64,000 bases of DNA from Periplaneta americana (lineage: Eukaryota > Arthropoda > Insecta > Blattodea > Blattidae): NCBI RefSeq assembly GCF_040183065.1, contig NC_091130.1, positions 123,537,914 to 123,601,913 of the forward strand, written 5' to 3'. Position numbers and translations under genes: made by a program. Below, one piece after another: positions 54,498 through 64,000 of the stretch (positions are counted from its first letter, which is position 1; every line of letters begins with the position of its first letter). Below the pieces are notes generated by a model. It did no database searches and was not told the origin of the DNA. It saw only the letters and a list, made by a program, of their open reading frames with translations.

Positions 54498-54722
54498 CCG
54501 GTGTATCTCACGCCGTTGGCGCGTTTGCCTGCTGATCCGGAACTGCGCTCGAGCGTGGGTTCGATGACCGCTTAGATTGATTAATTACCTAGGATTCTCG
54601 GAGGTTTTCCACATCATCTGTTAGCAAATTTCACGTAATTCCTGGCGAGTCCTAGGCTTCATCAGGCCTAATATCTCCTCGCAATCAACAATTCCACCAA
54701 CACTAAATTAATATTAGTGCAT
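54498..54722 (+). mobile_element. SINE-3 with tRNA-like head
   Basis: Head CCGTTGGCGCGTTTGCCTGC and box-B-like GGGTTCGATGACC lead into ATTAATTACCTAGGATTCTC, GGAGGTTTTCC and GGCGAGTCCTAGGCTTCATC. This links the headless copies at 7218, 26868 and 31075 to a tRNA-derived SINE with a shared central core. Confidence 0.65.
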
Positions 54723-54899
54723 TCATCCGTCGTTAAAAAATCCACTTCGACAGAGACTAATCTCCTTTTGGTAAGTGTGGAGTGGCCAGTCTTTGTTTTG
54801 TTTCTGTTGTTTGTTAAGCGGAGTTCTTGTGTCATAGTAACCTTTAATCCAGAAGTCCCGCTATGTTTGGATGTACAGTGTTGATCCAAAATTCTAGGC

Positions 54900-55310
54900 C
54901 AGCGGTGACCAAAACTCGAACGGCAGTGATTACACCAGAGAGACAGTCTATGACAGTCTTGCGATGGTGACTAATATTTGCGGGCGAGAGCTATTTTATG
55001 CCCGCTGCGCGCGCGCGGAGCTCTTTTACCTGTAAACATTGCTAAAGGATGTACAGATCTTAGAACACAGCGCATCATGACGGAACGGAAGCGCTTAAAG
55101 CTTTCAAGGAAGAGTGGAAAATACAATACATTTTATGCTTCGAACATGGTGATGAAGTCCAGTGTTTGTTGTGTAAAAAAAATATCATTTGCAAAAAAAG
55201 CTACATAAAACGGCATTATGAAACGCAACATGAAAAAATATAGGCATTATTCAGGAGAAGAGATAAATAAATTCATTTCGGAATTGACATCGAAGGTAAA
55301 TTAATTTACA
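54900..55310 (+). mobile_element. hAT left end plus N-terminal coding scrap
   Basis: CAGCGGTGACCAAAACTCG at 54900 fits a hAT terminal repeat, preceded by TTCTAGGC. About 180 bp later the N-terminus of a hAT transposase begins. No matching right end was found downstream, so the element is truncated or too diverged. The stretch 54960-55020 is notably GC/CpG-rich. Confidence 0.55.
55077..55305 (+). pseudogene. hAT transposase BED-like zinc finger, frameshifted
   Basis: MTERKRLKLS, then in a second frame FKEEWKIQYILCFEHGDEVQ, CLLCKKNIICKKSYIKRHYE and TQHEK, then in a third HYSGEEINKFISEL. C-x2-C and H-x4-H make a BED-type finger as in GTF2IRD2/ZBED-like hAT proteins. Two frameshifts make it non-functional. 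The catalytic domain is absent. Confidence 0.75.
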
Positions 55311-56515
55311 TTTGGGTCAGGAGATAGTATCTAGATTCCTTTTATTTCTTTATTTTAAATGTATTGTTGATATTTTATTTGTTGCTTGTTTCTGGATATT
55401 TACTTTTATTAGACTGCGTGTTTCTTTAATTTTGAAATAATATTTTATCTTTGATTGCACTTTAACTTATACTATTACTAAACTCAAAATGCTAATTCAC
55501 TTTTATTTCCATAACTATTTTAGGATTTTTATCAAATATGAAGTAAATATTTTGAAATCTTTGATGCAAGGAGCTTTTTTTAGTAACGTAAATATAAAAT
55601 ACACTTAAAAATATAATTTGAAAAATATTAGACCTAATTGCACAAAATTTTGTACAGATGATATTATTATAGATCTGTTTATATAGTTTAAATTTCACAA
55701 ATTTTGGCCCAAATTGTGGAAGTTTTAAAAGTCATACATATCCCCTTAAATTATTGACCCCAAAAATTATGATGGCTCTCAATATCTTAATTTAATCAAT
55801 TACTTTTTTTTCGTGTTACGTGCATCTCACAAATCACTCTAAGAAAACTCATTACATAATCACGACTGGAGAGTAAGGACTACATTTTCACAATCACACA
55901 ATCAATATACCCTATTTCAATCAATATTGCCATTATTATTTTTTCAAAAAATACTCAATAGTACTTAGAGATCACACATGTCGAGCTGGTAGACCCTATT
56001 AGTTTTTCCTAACCAACGAAGTGAAGTATTTACACAATAAATAATTGCTTTTAACAATAAAATGGTTTACATACAATTAACTTTTCCTATTTCTATTTTT
56101 GTTCCTAAAAACCCTTCCCTTTGCGATTTGTTTATATATGTACATGTATATTAAATAACTGAGTAATTAGCCCTATTACATAGCCAGAAATTTAGTAACT
56201 CAAGTTATAATAATTGCTGCCTTTATTCGCTGCATGTGCATGTACATCCCTGTTGTCTATGTTACCGTGAATGCGCTATGCGCTCGTGATCAAGGTCGAG
56301 CTCTTCTACCGTGATTGGGAGTTAATATCGTCTCATTCCTGGTCAATGAAGTAAGGAGACGCGGGAGAGGTACATTTGTCAAAAGAAAAAGTAGCCGTTC
56401 TCATGAAGCAAAGTTCCCTTCGGGTATTTTCGCTACAATTCGGAGACAGGCGATGTTACGTGTTGTTGGACCAAGTTGCATGATATCTATAGTTATGTAA
56501 AGTATTCTGTGTGAT
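55311..56515. other. No recognised feature
   Basis: A+T-rich DNA, perhaps the decayed body of the hAT before it. No motif. Confidence 0.4.
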
Positions 56516-56595
56516 ATTTGTTAGCGAAATGGTAGCGGTCCGGCCTCTTATTCGTGCGGTCCTGCGTTCGAATACAACCCCGTGCTTTTTATGGT
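56516..56595 (+). mobile_element. tRNA-like head, possible SINE
   Basis: GTTAGCGAAATGGTAGCGG and CCTGCGTTCGAATACAACC approximate boxes A and B of a tRNA with an anticodon arm between. There is no clear acceptor stem. A T/G-rich run follows. Weak. Confidence 0.35.
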
Positions 56596-56867
56596 CTTTT
56601 TTGTTTTGTTTTTAAGAGACAAAGACATAATATACATAATTGCTCCTTTCTCTTTTACGATTATTTTAGTAATTAACATCAGGTTCATTAATGTATTATG
56701 CCATGACTTTATCATTATGATATTGTGGCTGCAAATGGAAAGAAAAAATATTTTATTCTCAACAAAAATATCTTTCGTGGCATAAACAAAACAAACTTTC
56801 TGGCGTCTGCCTTAGAACATTCAAACAATTAAGCGTTCAAAAGACAAAACAAAAAGCCACTATTCAA

Positions 56868-56985
56868 TATTTAGTCTATCTTCCCCTTTTCTCGATCACA
56901 TCTTGCAGTCGAGTGAGCATGGAATCGACTAGTCTTTGCAAATAGCGACTATTCTTAGACACGACATTCCAGGCATTCTGAACAT
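56868..56985 (-). pseudogene. Tc1-type transposase C-terminal fragment
   Basis: The minus strand reads QNAWNVVSKNSRYLQRLVDS and MLTRLQDVIEKRGR-stop-TKY. 'W..I.......LV.SMP.R...VI...G..TKY' is the usual end of Tc1 transposases. Only the last 35 residues remain. Confidence 0.7.
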
Positions 56986-57392
56986 ACATACATAAGAGTT
57001 CCGCCCATGGGCAGGTCTTTCATTGTAAACTCAGCATTCTCCAATCTCTCCTATTTTCTGTCTTCCTCTTAGTCTCCACATATGATCCACATAGTCTAAT
57101 GTGGTCTATTATTCTTATTAAGCAGAGACCCTACCAATTCCTTTTTCTCTTTCTAATTAGTTTCAGCATCATTCTATATTCACCCACTTTTTCCAACACA
57201 ACTTCTCCGTTCTTCTCCACATCCACATTTCAAATGCTTCTATTCGTTTCTCTTCATTTCGTCGTAATGTCCACGTTTCTTTCCCATAAATACTACACTC
57301 CACACAAAGCACTTCACTACCTTAGTTCTTTTTTCAGAGGTCCGCAGAAGATGCTCCTTTTTCTATTAAAAGCTTCCTTTGCTCATGTTTGC
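56986..57392 (-). mobile_element. LINE family A, copy 3 (3' end only)
   Basis: It matches 4871-5238 plus 6094-6190: AAAGACCTGCCCATGGGCGG end, ACATTACGACGAAATGAAG and the CATCTTCTGCGGACCTCTG region on the minus strand. The open frame on the plus strand is antisense to the LINE. Confidence 0.8.
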
Positions 57393-57744
57393 AGTTTTTC
57401 TTGGGAAGGATAAATGCGGTAGCTTCCCGTTGCTTTCCGCACACTATTGTCTCTTTTGCATCTTATTAGACCCCAGGGAGCCCAAGCCCGTAGATGAGGA
57501 GAGTGGATTTGACTAATTGGGCCCTCTGGACTTCACCGAAATTCATCGGAAGGGTTAAATATTAGTTGTATCAGGATGTTTGACCCGATTAGAGGCTGGG
57601 AAATCCCAATTAGCCTTTGCCCCCCGCATCCTGGACGACTTTCTACAAATCATCAGAAAATCTTGGAGGGGGATTGGGTCATTTTTTCCGCAAATGTTTC
57701 TATACTGGTGCCCTCGTATTTCAATCGGAAGAACGTCATGTCAT
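57393..57744. other. No recognised feature
   Basis: Mixed-composition spacer beyond the LINE A truncation point. Confidence 0.45.
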
Positions 57745-58300
57745 TCTTTTAGCGAAATAAATAATTTTCCAATTATAATTTTTTGTGTTCTGTTATCGTT
57801 CTTTAGAGATATAAATAATATTCAAGTCATCATTTGTATTCTGTTATCGTTCTTTAACGATATGAATAATATTCACGTTTTTTATATTCTGTTATCGTTC
57901 TTCAGCGTTAAAAATAATATTCAAGTTATATTTTATATTCTGTTTTCATTCTTTAGCGTTATAAATAATATTCAAGTTATTTATATTCTGTTATTGTTCT
58001 TTCGCGTTATAAATAATCTGTATTTTATGTAAGTAATTATTATAACGCAAATGAACATTTTTCTTTGTGAAATAGGTTATATTATTTAAACAATTAAATA
58101 TATTAGGTCTGTATAATATCTTATATTAATTAAACAAACCGATATTTATCATTTATATTATGTTAGTGTTCTTTAGTGATACTGTATAAATAATACTCAA
58201 GTTATTTATATTGTTACCGCTCTTTAGCGATATAAGTAATATTCAAGTTATCATTTATATTCTCTTACCTTTCATTAGCGACATAAATAACATAAATTTA
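57745..58300. repeat. Minisatellite, about 48-60-bp imperfect units
   Basis: About eight to nine units of the form TATTCTGTTATCGTTCTTTA, then GCGATATAAATAATATTCAAG. The first part is open for translation on the plus strand (FYILLSFFSVINNIQV repeats). That frame is a by-product of the repeat and has no supporting homology. Confidence 0.85.
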
Positions 58301-59740
58301 AAATTAGGTTTTGAACAATACAGTCGCATAATACTGGTGTTAGTTTTTTATATTATTACTTACATTATACTATATTGAAACACAATAAAATGAAAAGGAG
58401 TGACGAGGAATTGAAGCTGAGACGTTGACCTCTGGAGACCAGGCCAAGAGATAGCTGCTTCTCGTACTGGGTTTCGCCTGAGACCTCCTGCATGTCTTTT
58501 TTAATACAGAACCTGTTTCTAAAAATGTTCGATACCACAACATTATGGAATCGTATTTAGGTACATTACGTACACCTTACAGACATCGAAATTCCCTTTG
58601 AACTCTTTGAACACTTTCAAATTTAGCATAACAAAGAACATATTGTGTCCGCTGTTGATTTTTAGTAGTCATTTTAATCATCTAAGATTTTCATTTGTCC
58701 TTTCAGATCATGCATTGTTGATTGTCATATATGGAAAGTCCCATCTTTTAATCATAATATAACCAGTAAGAAATTTTTTCTATTATCATAATAGCTTTAT
58801 AATAATAAAAATATATTATCCGTACCCTAACGGATCAGATTGTGTTGCTGTAAAAATTCTGCATTAGGAAAATTACTGAGAGGTTTGTTTGTTTAAATTA
58901 TATATACATACATTTCTTGACATGTAGATATTTGCATTGTATGCTGATCAGTACCGCATATGTTGTATGTGATCTCTCTGAAGGAGAAAAGTAAATAATG
59001 ATAATAATTAGCTAGCAATAATGACAGATAATAGACATGCTTATTGACTGTGGGAAGTGTGGGCTGTGCACATCGGACAGGTGAACTATCGAATTTGACG
59101 TTCGATAGACCGCGGTTCAAATTTTACCGGAGGCCTGGAGATTGACGTGCAGATTTTTTCGTTATGCTCCATCATGCTATCTCATTAGCTGCCGCAATCA
59201 ACCACAAGCGTAGGTGTTTACAAATAGAGTATGTCGAGAAACATGTTGTCGTGACATGCCTGATTGTACACGCAAATACCACGAGATGCTGTATTGCTTT
59301 TTGAAGGTAATGAATTGGGTGGTTCCATTACTAGCTGGATTTTATACCTCGTTGGTTATTGAGCCAATAGTAAAGCTTTTATTGACAGAATTCAGTACTT
59401 GTTAATATTTAAATTATCAGAAAACCGAAGTGAAAAACTAAAAGAACCTTCGTGTGCATAACAATTGAGGATCGGGTTTAGTGTTGTCTGTAAACTGTAG
59501 ACATGAGTCTAAAATCCATTACGTAAATGTTTATTCAATTTAAATATGTGATGTTTTTAAACTAAGGTCCAGAGTCGTACATCTTCAAACATTTGAAAGT
59601 GTGACCACATTCTGTATCTGTCGTTTGCCCTTCATATTGCATGAATTAACTGCAATTGAAGAATTCTTAAGAAAAAAGTGTTGAGAAGAAAAGGGAAAGA
59701 GATGTGAAAGGAGTGAGAAACATGTGTGAAGGAGGACATA
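58301..59740. other. Unassigned DNA with one weak tRNA-like stretch
   Basis: Near 59070-59135, CTATCGAATTTGACGTTCGATAG is an anticodon-like stem-loop followed by GCGGTTCAAATTTTACC, a box-B-like segment. No complete tRNA fold. The rest has no motif. Confidence 0.35.
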
Positions 59741-60640
59741 GATCGAGATAGTAAAGAAGGAAGATAGAAAAAGATGGGGAGAGATTATAGAGGAGAGATG
59801 GGAAAGAGATTAGAAGTAGGGAAGAGCTTAGACAGGTAGGGATGGGAAAAAGCTTAGAAAGGTAGAGATGGGAAAGAGCTTAAAGAGGTAGAGAGGGAAA
59901 AGAGATTAGAAAGGTAGAGATGGGAAAGAGCTTAAAGCGGTAGAGAGGGAAAAGAGATTAGAAAGGTAGAGATGGGAAAGAGCTTAAAGAGGTAGAGAGG
60001 GAAAAGAGATTAGAAAGGTAGAGATGGGAAAGAGCTTAAAGCGGTAGAGAGGGAAAAGAGATTAGAAAGGTAGAGATGGGAAAGAGCTTAAAGAGGTAGA
60101 GAGGGAAAAGAGATTAGAAAGGTAGAGATGGGAAAGAGCTTAAAGCGGTAGAGAGGGAAAAAAGATTAGAAAGGTAGAGATGGGAAAGAGGTTAGGGAGA
60201 TAGAGATGGGGAAGGGCTCAGAGAGGTAGAAATGGAAATGAGCTTGGAGAGGATGATATGAGAAAGAGATTACAAATGTAGAGGTGAGGAAGAGCTTAGA
60301 TAGGTAGAAATGGGAAGGAGATCAATGAGGTAGAGATGGAAAAAGAGATTAAAAAAGGTAGAGGTGAGGAAGAGCTTAGATAAGTAGAAATGGGAAGGAG
60401 ATCAATGAGGTAGAGATGGAAAAGAGCTTGGAGAGGTAGAAATGGGAAGGAGATCAATGAGGTAGAGATGGAAAAGAGTTAGTGAGGTAGAGATGGAAAA
60501 AGAGATTAGAAAGGTAGAGGTGAGGAAGAGCTTAGATAGGTAGAAATGGGAAGGAGATCAATGAGGTAGAGATGGAAAAGAGTTAGTGAGGTAGAGATGG
60601 GTAAGAGAATAGAGAGGGAGACATTGGAAGGCAGTTATAT
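59741..60640 (+). repeat. Purine-rich minisatellite, 52-bp unit
   Basis: The core array (about 59850-60190) repeats AGAGATGGGAAAGAGCTTAA, AGCGGTAGAGAGGGAAAAGA, GATTAGAAAGGT every 52 bp, with A/C alternation at one position (AAAGAGGT / AAAGCGGT) giving a 104-bp dimer. Flanking units with AGATGGAAAAGAG and GAAATGGGAAGGAGATC are looser. It leads directly into the purine-rich 5' side of the CR1-like LINE and may be its 5' UTR. Confidence 0.9.
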
Positions 60641-60940
60641 TGAAAGATGTGGGGAAAAAGGGAAGGAAGAACGCAATGGAAAAGAAACGTGAAATGGGAG
60701 AGAAAAGAGAAAAAGATGGGAAAAGAGATAGGAAATAATGAAGAAAGAAAGAGGTGGGAGAGAATGAAGATAGAAAGAGACGCGAAAGAAAATAAAGAGA
60801 AAGAGCTGGTAAAGAAGGTAAAGAGAAAAAGCTGGGAACGAAGACAGAATAAAGTGGGAAATAAGAAAGAGGGAAAGTAATAGTAACAGGTCGGTGGAGA
60901 GGAAGGACGTATTTTTCGCAGCGGAGAAAAGGTTAGAACA

Positions 60941-62101
60941 ATGGGCTGTGAGTTGGAGTTGTACCGGGCAAGGATAGGCGGCTGGGCGGCCAGGTCAAGG
61001 ATGCAGCGGAGCGTGAAAGGGACAGCTTTGGCAGGTCTGGCTGAGTGTCTCTTCTTTCACATAGTGATCGCGATATTACTAATTATTGGTGGTATCGAAC
61101 TGAATCCAGGACCTGCAAGCGACAACGATGCTACCAGTATCAAATGTGGAAGCTGCAGAAAGAATCTACGAGTAGGCGTGCTGTGCAACCAGTGCGAGAA
61201 GTGGTTCCATCTGACTTGTCAGAAGATCAAAAGGGAACAGATAGTAGAAGAAACGTGGCTGTGCAAGGACTGCGGGAATGAGGCAGGCAACAGGGAGCTC
61301 ATCGGTCTTCGGAACGAGGTGAAGAAGCTACGGGAGAAGCTAGAGACGGCGGAGCAACGGATCAAGTTTCTGGAGGACGAAAATAAGTTGTTGCGACGGG
61401 AAAAGGAAAATGGCGAAGAGAGGGAGGAGAAGAAGAAGCATGGTACGGCAAGTGTTATCATCGGAGACTCCATCATTCGACACGTAGGGAATCTACAACC
61501 GGAGCTGGCGACAGAGTGTTACCCTGGGATTAGAGTGAAAGAAATGAAAAGCGTGATCGAGAATCAGGAACGAGGGGACCCGAAAAACATCGTCCTTCAC
61601 GTAGGAACAAACGATTTGCGAAGAGGTCTTGATTATATCATGGCAGATGTATATGACTTGGTGATGGAAACGAAGAAGAAATATCCGGCAGCTGGGATTG
61701 TCATCAGTGGAATCGTCAGACGGAGGGATGTGAACTGGAGAAAAGTGGGTCGTGTGAATAAAGCTTTCGAGTGGGTAGCGGAGTGTCTTGGTGCGCGTTT
61801 CGTCGATCCAAATTCCTGGATAGACGACAGATGCTTCGGAAGAGACGGAATCCACCTAAATCGGAGGGGAGCTGCAGACATGGGATCCCTCTTCGCGCGG
61901 GTAGTTACTACAACATGGCGGGGCGGGATCGAGGATCCAACAGCGGGCAGCGGCACCGAAGGACCATCAGTGGACGGCGGGGGCGTGGGGCTACCAGCGG
62001 TCAGCGGGAGTGAGAGTCTACCTGCGGGAGGAGGGGTCGAGGGACTACCAGCGGGCGGTGCGGTCGAAGACCTATCCGCGGGCGGCGTAGACCTGCAGTG
62101 A
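60941..62101 (+). CDS. CR1-like LINE ORF1: 2A-like peptide, PHD finger, coiled coil, SGNH esterase
   Basis: 386 residues, intact. Residues 36-50 are hydrophobic and lead into GIELNPGP (51-58), a 2A-like sequence with break point G57/P58; the canonical D before I/V-E is replaced by G. Residues 69-111 are a C4HC3 PHD finger (C69, C72, C82, C85, H90, C93, C108, C111). Residues 119-165 form a charged coiled coil. An SGNH/GDSL esterase domain follows: GDS 175-177 (nucleophile S177), GTND 222-225 and DGIH 302-305 (D302, H305), so the catalytic residues are present. Residues 320-386 are Gly/Pro/Val-rich repeats. ORF1 proteins of CR1-type elements with PHD and esterase domains are known; they bind RNA or lipids. 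The frame ends CTG-CAG-TGA-CGG. Confidence 0.85.
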   Translation: MGCELELYRARIGGWAARSRMQRSVKGTALAGLAECLFFHIVIAILLIIGGIELNPGPASDNDATSIKCGSCRKNLRVGVLCNQCEKWFHLTCQKIKREQIVEETWLCKDCGNEAGNRELIGLRNEVKKLREKLETAEQRIKFLEDENKLLRREKENGEEREEKKKHGTASVIIGDSIIRHVGNLQPELATECYPGIRVKEMKSVIENQERGDPKNIVLHVGTNDLRRGLDYIMADVYDLVMETKKKYPAAGIVISGIVRRRDVNWRKVGRVNKAFEWVAECLGARFVDPNSWIDDRCFGRDGIHLNRRGAADMGSLFARVVTTTWRGGIEDPTAGSGTEGPSVDGGGVGLPAVSGSESLPAGGGVEGLPAGGAVEDLSAGGVDLQ

Positions 62102-63325
62102 CGGCGAGGTGCCACGGGGATTCAGAATGTACAAGTAAGGACAGGCCTACTAAGACTACTGCAGGTTAATTGCCGAAGTATTAGAAATAAACTTATTCCG
62201 TTTTGGAACTTGGTCGATGTTTATAATCCAGATGTAATAATTGGGACGGAATCATGGCTTAGGGAAGACATAAATGACTCGGAAATTTTTAGGTCGGATT
62301 ATAGAGTCTTCAAAAAGGATAGAAGTGAAAAGGGAGGGGGAGTGTTCGTTTGTACTAAGATAGAAATAAGTAGCAATCTTCTGTGGATACATGAGGAAGT
62401 TGAAATATTGAATGTTCAGATAAGAAATGGGCGGGAAACCTTAGATGTAATAGCATGTTACAGACCACCCAGTGAATTAAACAATTTAACTTTGCACAAA
62501 CTAAATGAATATCTTAATACAGTATCAGAAGACCGAAACGTAGTAATTGCTGGGGATCTAAACCTCCCGAAAATTAACTGGAACGGGATTCAGGTACAAA
62601 TTCAGATGCACAGACCCTTGTTAATGAATTGATCTGGCGTAAAGTTTTCACGCAGGTAGTAAATGGTCCGACGCGTGACAATGCCCTCTTAGATTTACCT
62701 ACTAAGACCTGTCTCTCTCTTTGTCAACTCTGAAATTCTTCATAAAATAAGTGATCACAATAGCGTCTTAATAGAAATCTTCTGGGAAAACACAGTAAAT
62801 CCGAGGTCAAGTCCACTGTCTGTCTGGAATTTTAACAAAACCGATGTCCATGAATCACAAACGTTTCTACGACAAAAGCATGATGACTTTCTAAGGACTG
62901 AAGGAAATATGGAAAATGTGTGGCATAAATTTAAGAGTATAACTTTCGAGGCATTAGTAAAATGTGTACCTTCTAAAATAATTAAGAAAAATCCGGACCC
63001 AGAATATTACACTAATTATATTCGCTACTTAAAGAAGAAGACAAGGCGCGCATTTAGCAAACGTAAACGAAGCCATGAGCATTGGGAAAAATATGTCGAA
63101 TTAATTAAGAAACTTGAGTGTGAAAAAAGGTTAGCTCAGGAAAATTTTCTAAAAACTATTTTAAAAGAAGATGAAAGTAACAATTGGAGACAGTTTTATA
63201 ATTATGTACGCAGGAGAAAAGGAAAAAACGAAGGAGTAGTGCTTTTACGAAATCAGAACGGTGAAAGTATAACTGATGACAAAGAAAAGGCCGACTTATT
63301 AAATTCCTATTTCATTTCGGTTTTC

Positions 63326-63358
<33 letters not shown>

Positions 63359-64000
63359 CCCGCTGATAGGAGTGGTTGCGTCACAGACCGTGAATGTGAA
63401 CCAAATTCGACTTTCAAAATAACTTCCAAAGGGGTTAGAGAGAGAATAACGAAATTAAAAAATCGGAAGTCTCGAGGACCAGATAGTATTGCTACAGAGA
63501 TTCTTAAATTAGGTTCCGAGGCCATAATTCCATACTTAATGCGTATATTTCATGTTTCCATAAACAATGCAGCTATTCCATGTGACTGGAAATCAGCTAT
63601 AGTGGTACCCATACATAAAGGTGGAAATAAATTAGATGTCGGAAACTACAGACCGATTAGCCTTACATCTGTCGTATGTAAAGTCATGGAGCATTTGATA
63701 TCGGATTATATTCGTCATGTTCTAACTGCGAAAGACTGGTTTTACAACCGCCAGCATGGTTTTAGGGAAGGCTTCTCATGTGATAGTCAAATTACGTCGC
63801 TGGTTCAGGATCTAGCTGAAGAGGTAGATAGAGGCGGAAGAATCGATGCAGTTGTGATCGATTTTTCGAAAGCATTTGATTTGGTGCCACATGACATATT
63901 AAGAGATAAGTTAAGTAGGCTAGGAATAGATAAAAAAAGTGGTGCTATGGATCCAAGAATTCTTAAAAGGTAGAACCCAGAGAGTTAGAGGAGGTCATGA
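62102..64000 (+). pseudogene. CR1-like LINE ORF2: endonuclease and reverse transcriptase (partial)
   Basis: It is in frame with ORF1 after one UGA and shows no ATG before the endonuclease. Endonuclease motifs: LLQVNCRSIRNK, VIIGTESWLRED, GGGVFVCTK, VIACYRPPSE, VVIAGDLNLPKINW and, after a -1/+1 pair of frame changes (about 62592 and 62695), ISDHNSVLIEI. Reverse transcriptase: LKNRKSRGPDSIATEILKLG, IPCDWKSAIVVPIHKGGNKL, NYRPISLTSVVCKVMEHLIS, QHGFREGFSCDSQITSL and motif A VVIDFSKAFDLVPHDILRDK. An (AAT)n run adds 11 Asn before the RT (63328-63358). The frame shifts again at an A-run near 63936 and the gene leaves the window. Confidence 0.85.

Larger units (their letters stand above)
60641..64000 (+). 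mobile_element. CR1-like LINE, nearly complete, runs off the window
   Basis: ORF1 (60941-62101) and ORF2 (from 62102, same frame) are in the order expected of CR1-type non-LTR retrotransposons. ORF2 shows an endonuclease, then reverse transcriptase to past motif A at the window edge. The damage I can see is small: two compensating frameshifts near 62592 and 62695, and one near 63936. The 5' boundary is uncertain; the purine-rich region and the 52-bp array may belong to it. Motif B onward lies outside the window. Confidence 0.85.

Noticed and set aside
55001-55020. CpG-rich GCGCGCGCGCGG as a host promoter
   Set aside because: Very short, lies just inside a hAT left end; no transcript or gene downstream other than the broken transposase.
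54900-56320. Complete hAT element ending near 56310 (GATCAAGGTCGAGCTC)
   Set aside because: The putative right end does not match CAGCGGTGACCAAAACTCG well enough; no 8-bp duplication found.
61633-62115. 160-codon antisense frame over the end of CR1 ORF1
   Set aside because: Antisense to a GC-rich Gly/Pro repeat region; Pro/Ser-rich composition and no motif.

Overview
This window looks like transposon-rich intergenic DNA from a large insect genome. The mix of LINE, SINE, Helitron, hAT and Tc1/mariner families, the long (ATT)n tails and the A+T-rich background fit Blattodea (cockroach or termite) best. That placement rests on remembered family resemblance, not on a search. I recognise no host protein-coding gene, rRNA or CRISPR. 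Almost every readable coding stretch belongs to a mobile element, most of them broken.

Layout. 0-9.2 kb: a TIR element (672-1265), three hairpin elements, a tyrosine-recombinase scrap, a tRNA-Cys-like sequence inside a foldback, and a minus-strand LINE ('family A') split by another LINE ('family B', 7-bp target duplication) and by hairpin and SINE DNA. 9.6-20.8 kb: two Helitrons abut head to tail on the minus strand; the first is interrupted by a plus-strand Helitron and by a 5.9-kb LTR element. The second Helitron preserves the empty target sites of both insertions. 21-28 kb: SINEs, Tc1/mariner scraps and LINE tails. 28.9-31 kb: about 2 kb of almost pure A/G/C-sparse triplet repeat. 31-40 kb: LINE families C, D, E and G, a triple tandem of a 224-bp unit and several (ATT)-tailed SINEs. 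40-43.5 kb: a TA-flanked mariner-like transposon and a TIR-bounded hAT. 45-50.5 kb: family A again, a long foldback MITE and a SINE with a perfect 13-bp target duplication. 51.7-55.3 kb: an internally deleted hAT with a perfect 8-bp target duplication, a GAGAACG-rich TIR element, a core-type SINE and an N-terminal hAT scrap. 57-60.9 kb: LINE A and minisatellites. 60.9-64 kb: a nearly intact CR1-like LINE that runs off the window end.

Two elements stand out. The LTR element (12962-18838) has near-identical LTRs, no visible pol, and one 687-residue ORF built from sixteen 22-residue (2 x 11) coiled-coil modules. The CR1-like LINE has an ORF1 with a 2A-like peptide, a C4HC3 PHD finger, a coiled coil and an SGNH esterase with its catalytic residues present; a single UGA-CGG stop separates it from an in-frame ORF2.

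The genes here do not form a host pathway. The order of insertions can be read directly: tandem Helitrons first, then the small Helitron and the LTR element inside them; LINE B inside LINE A; LINE B inside LINE C; SINEs inside LINE E.
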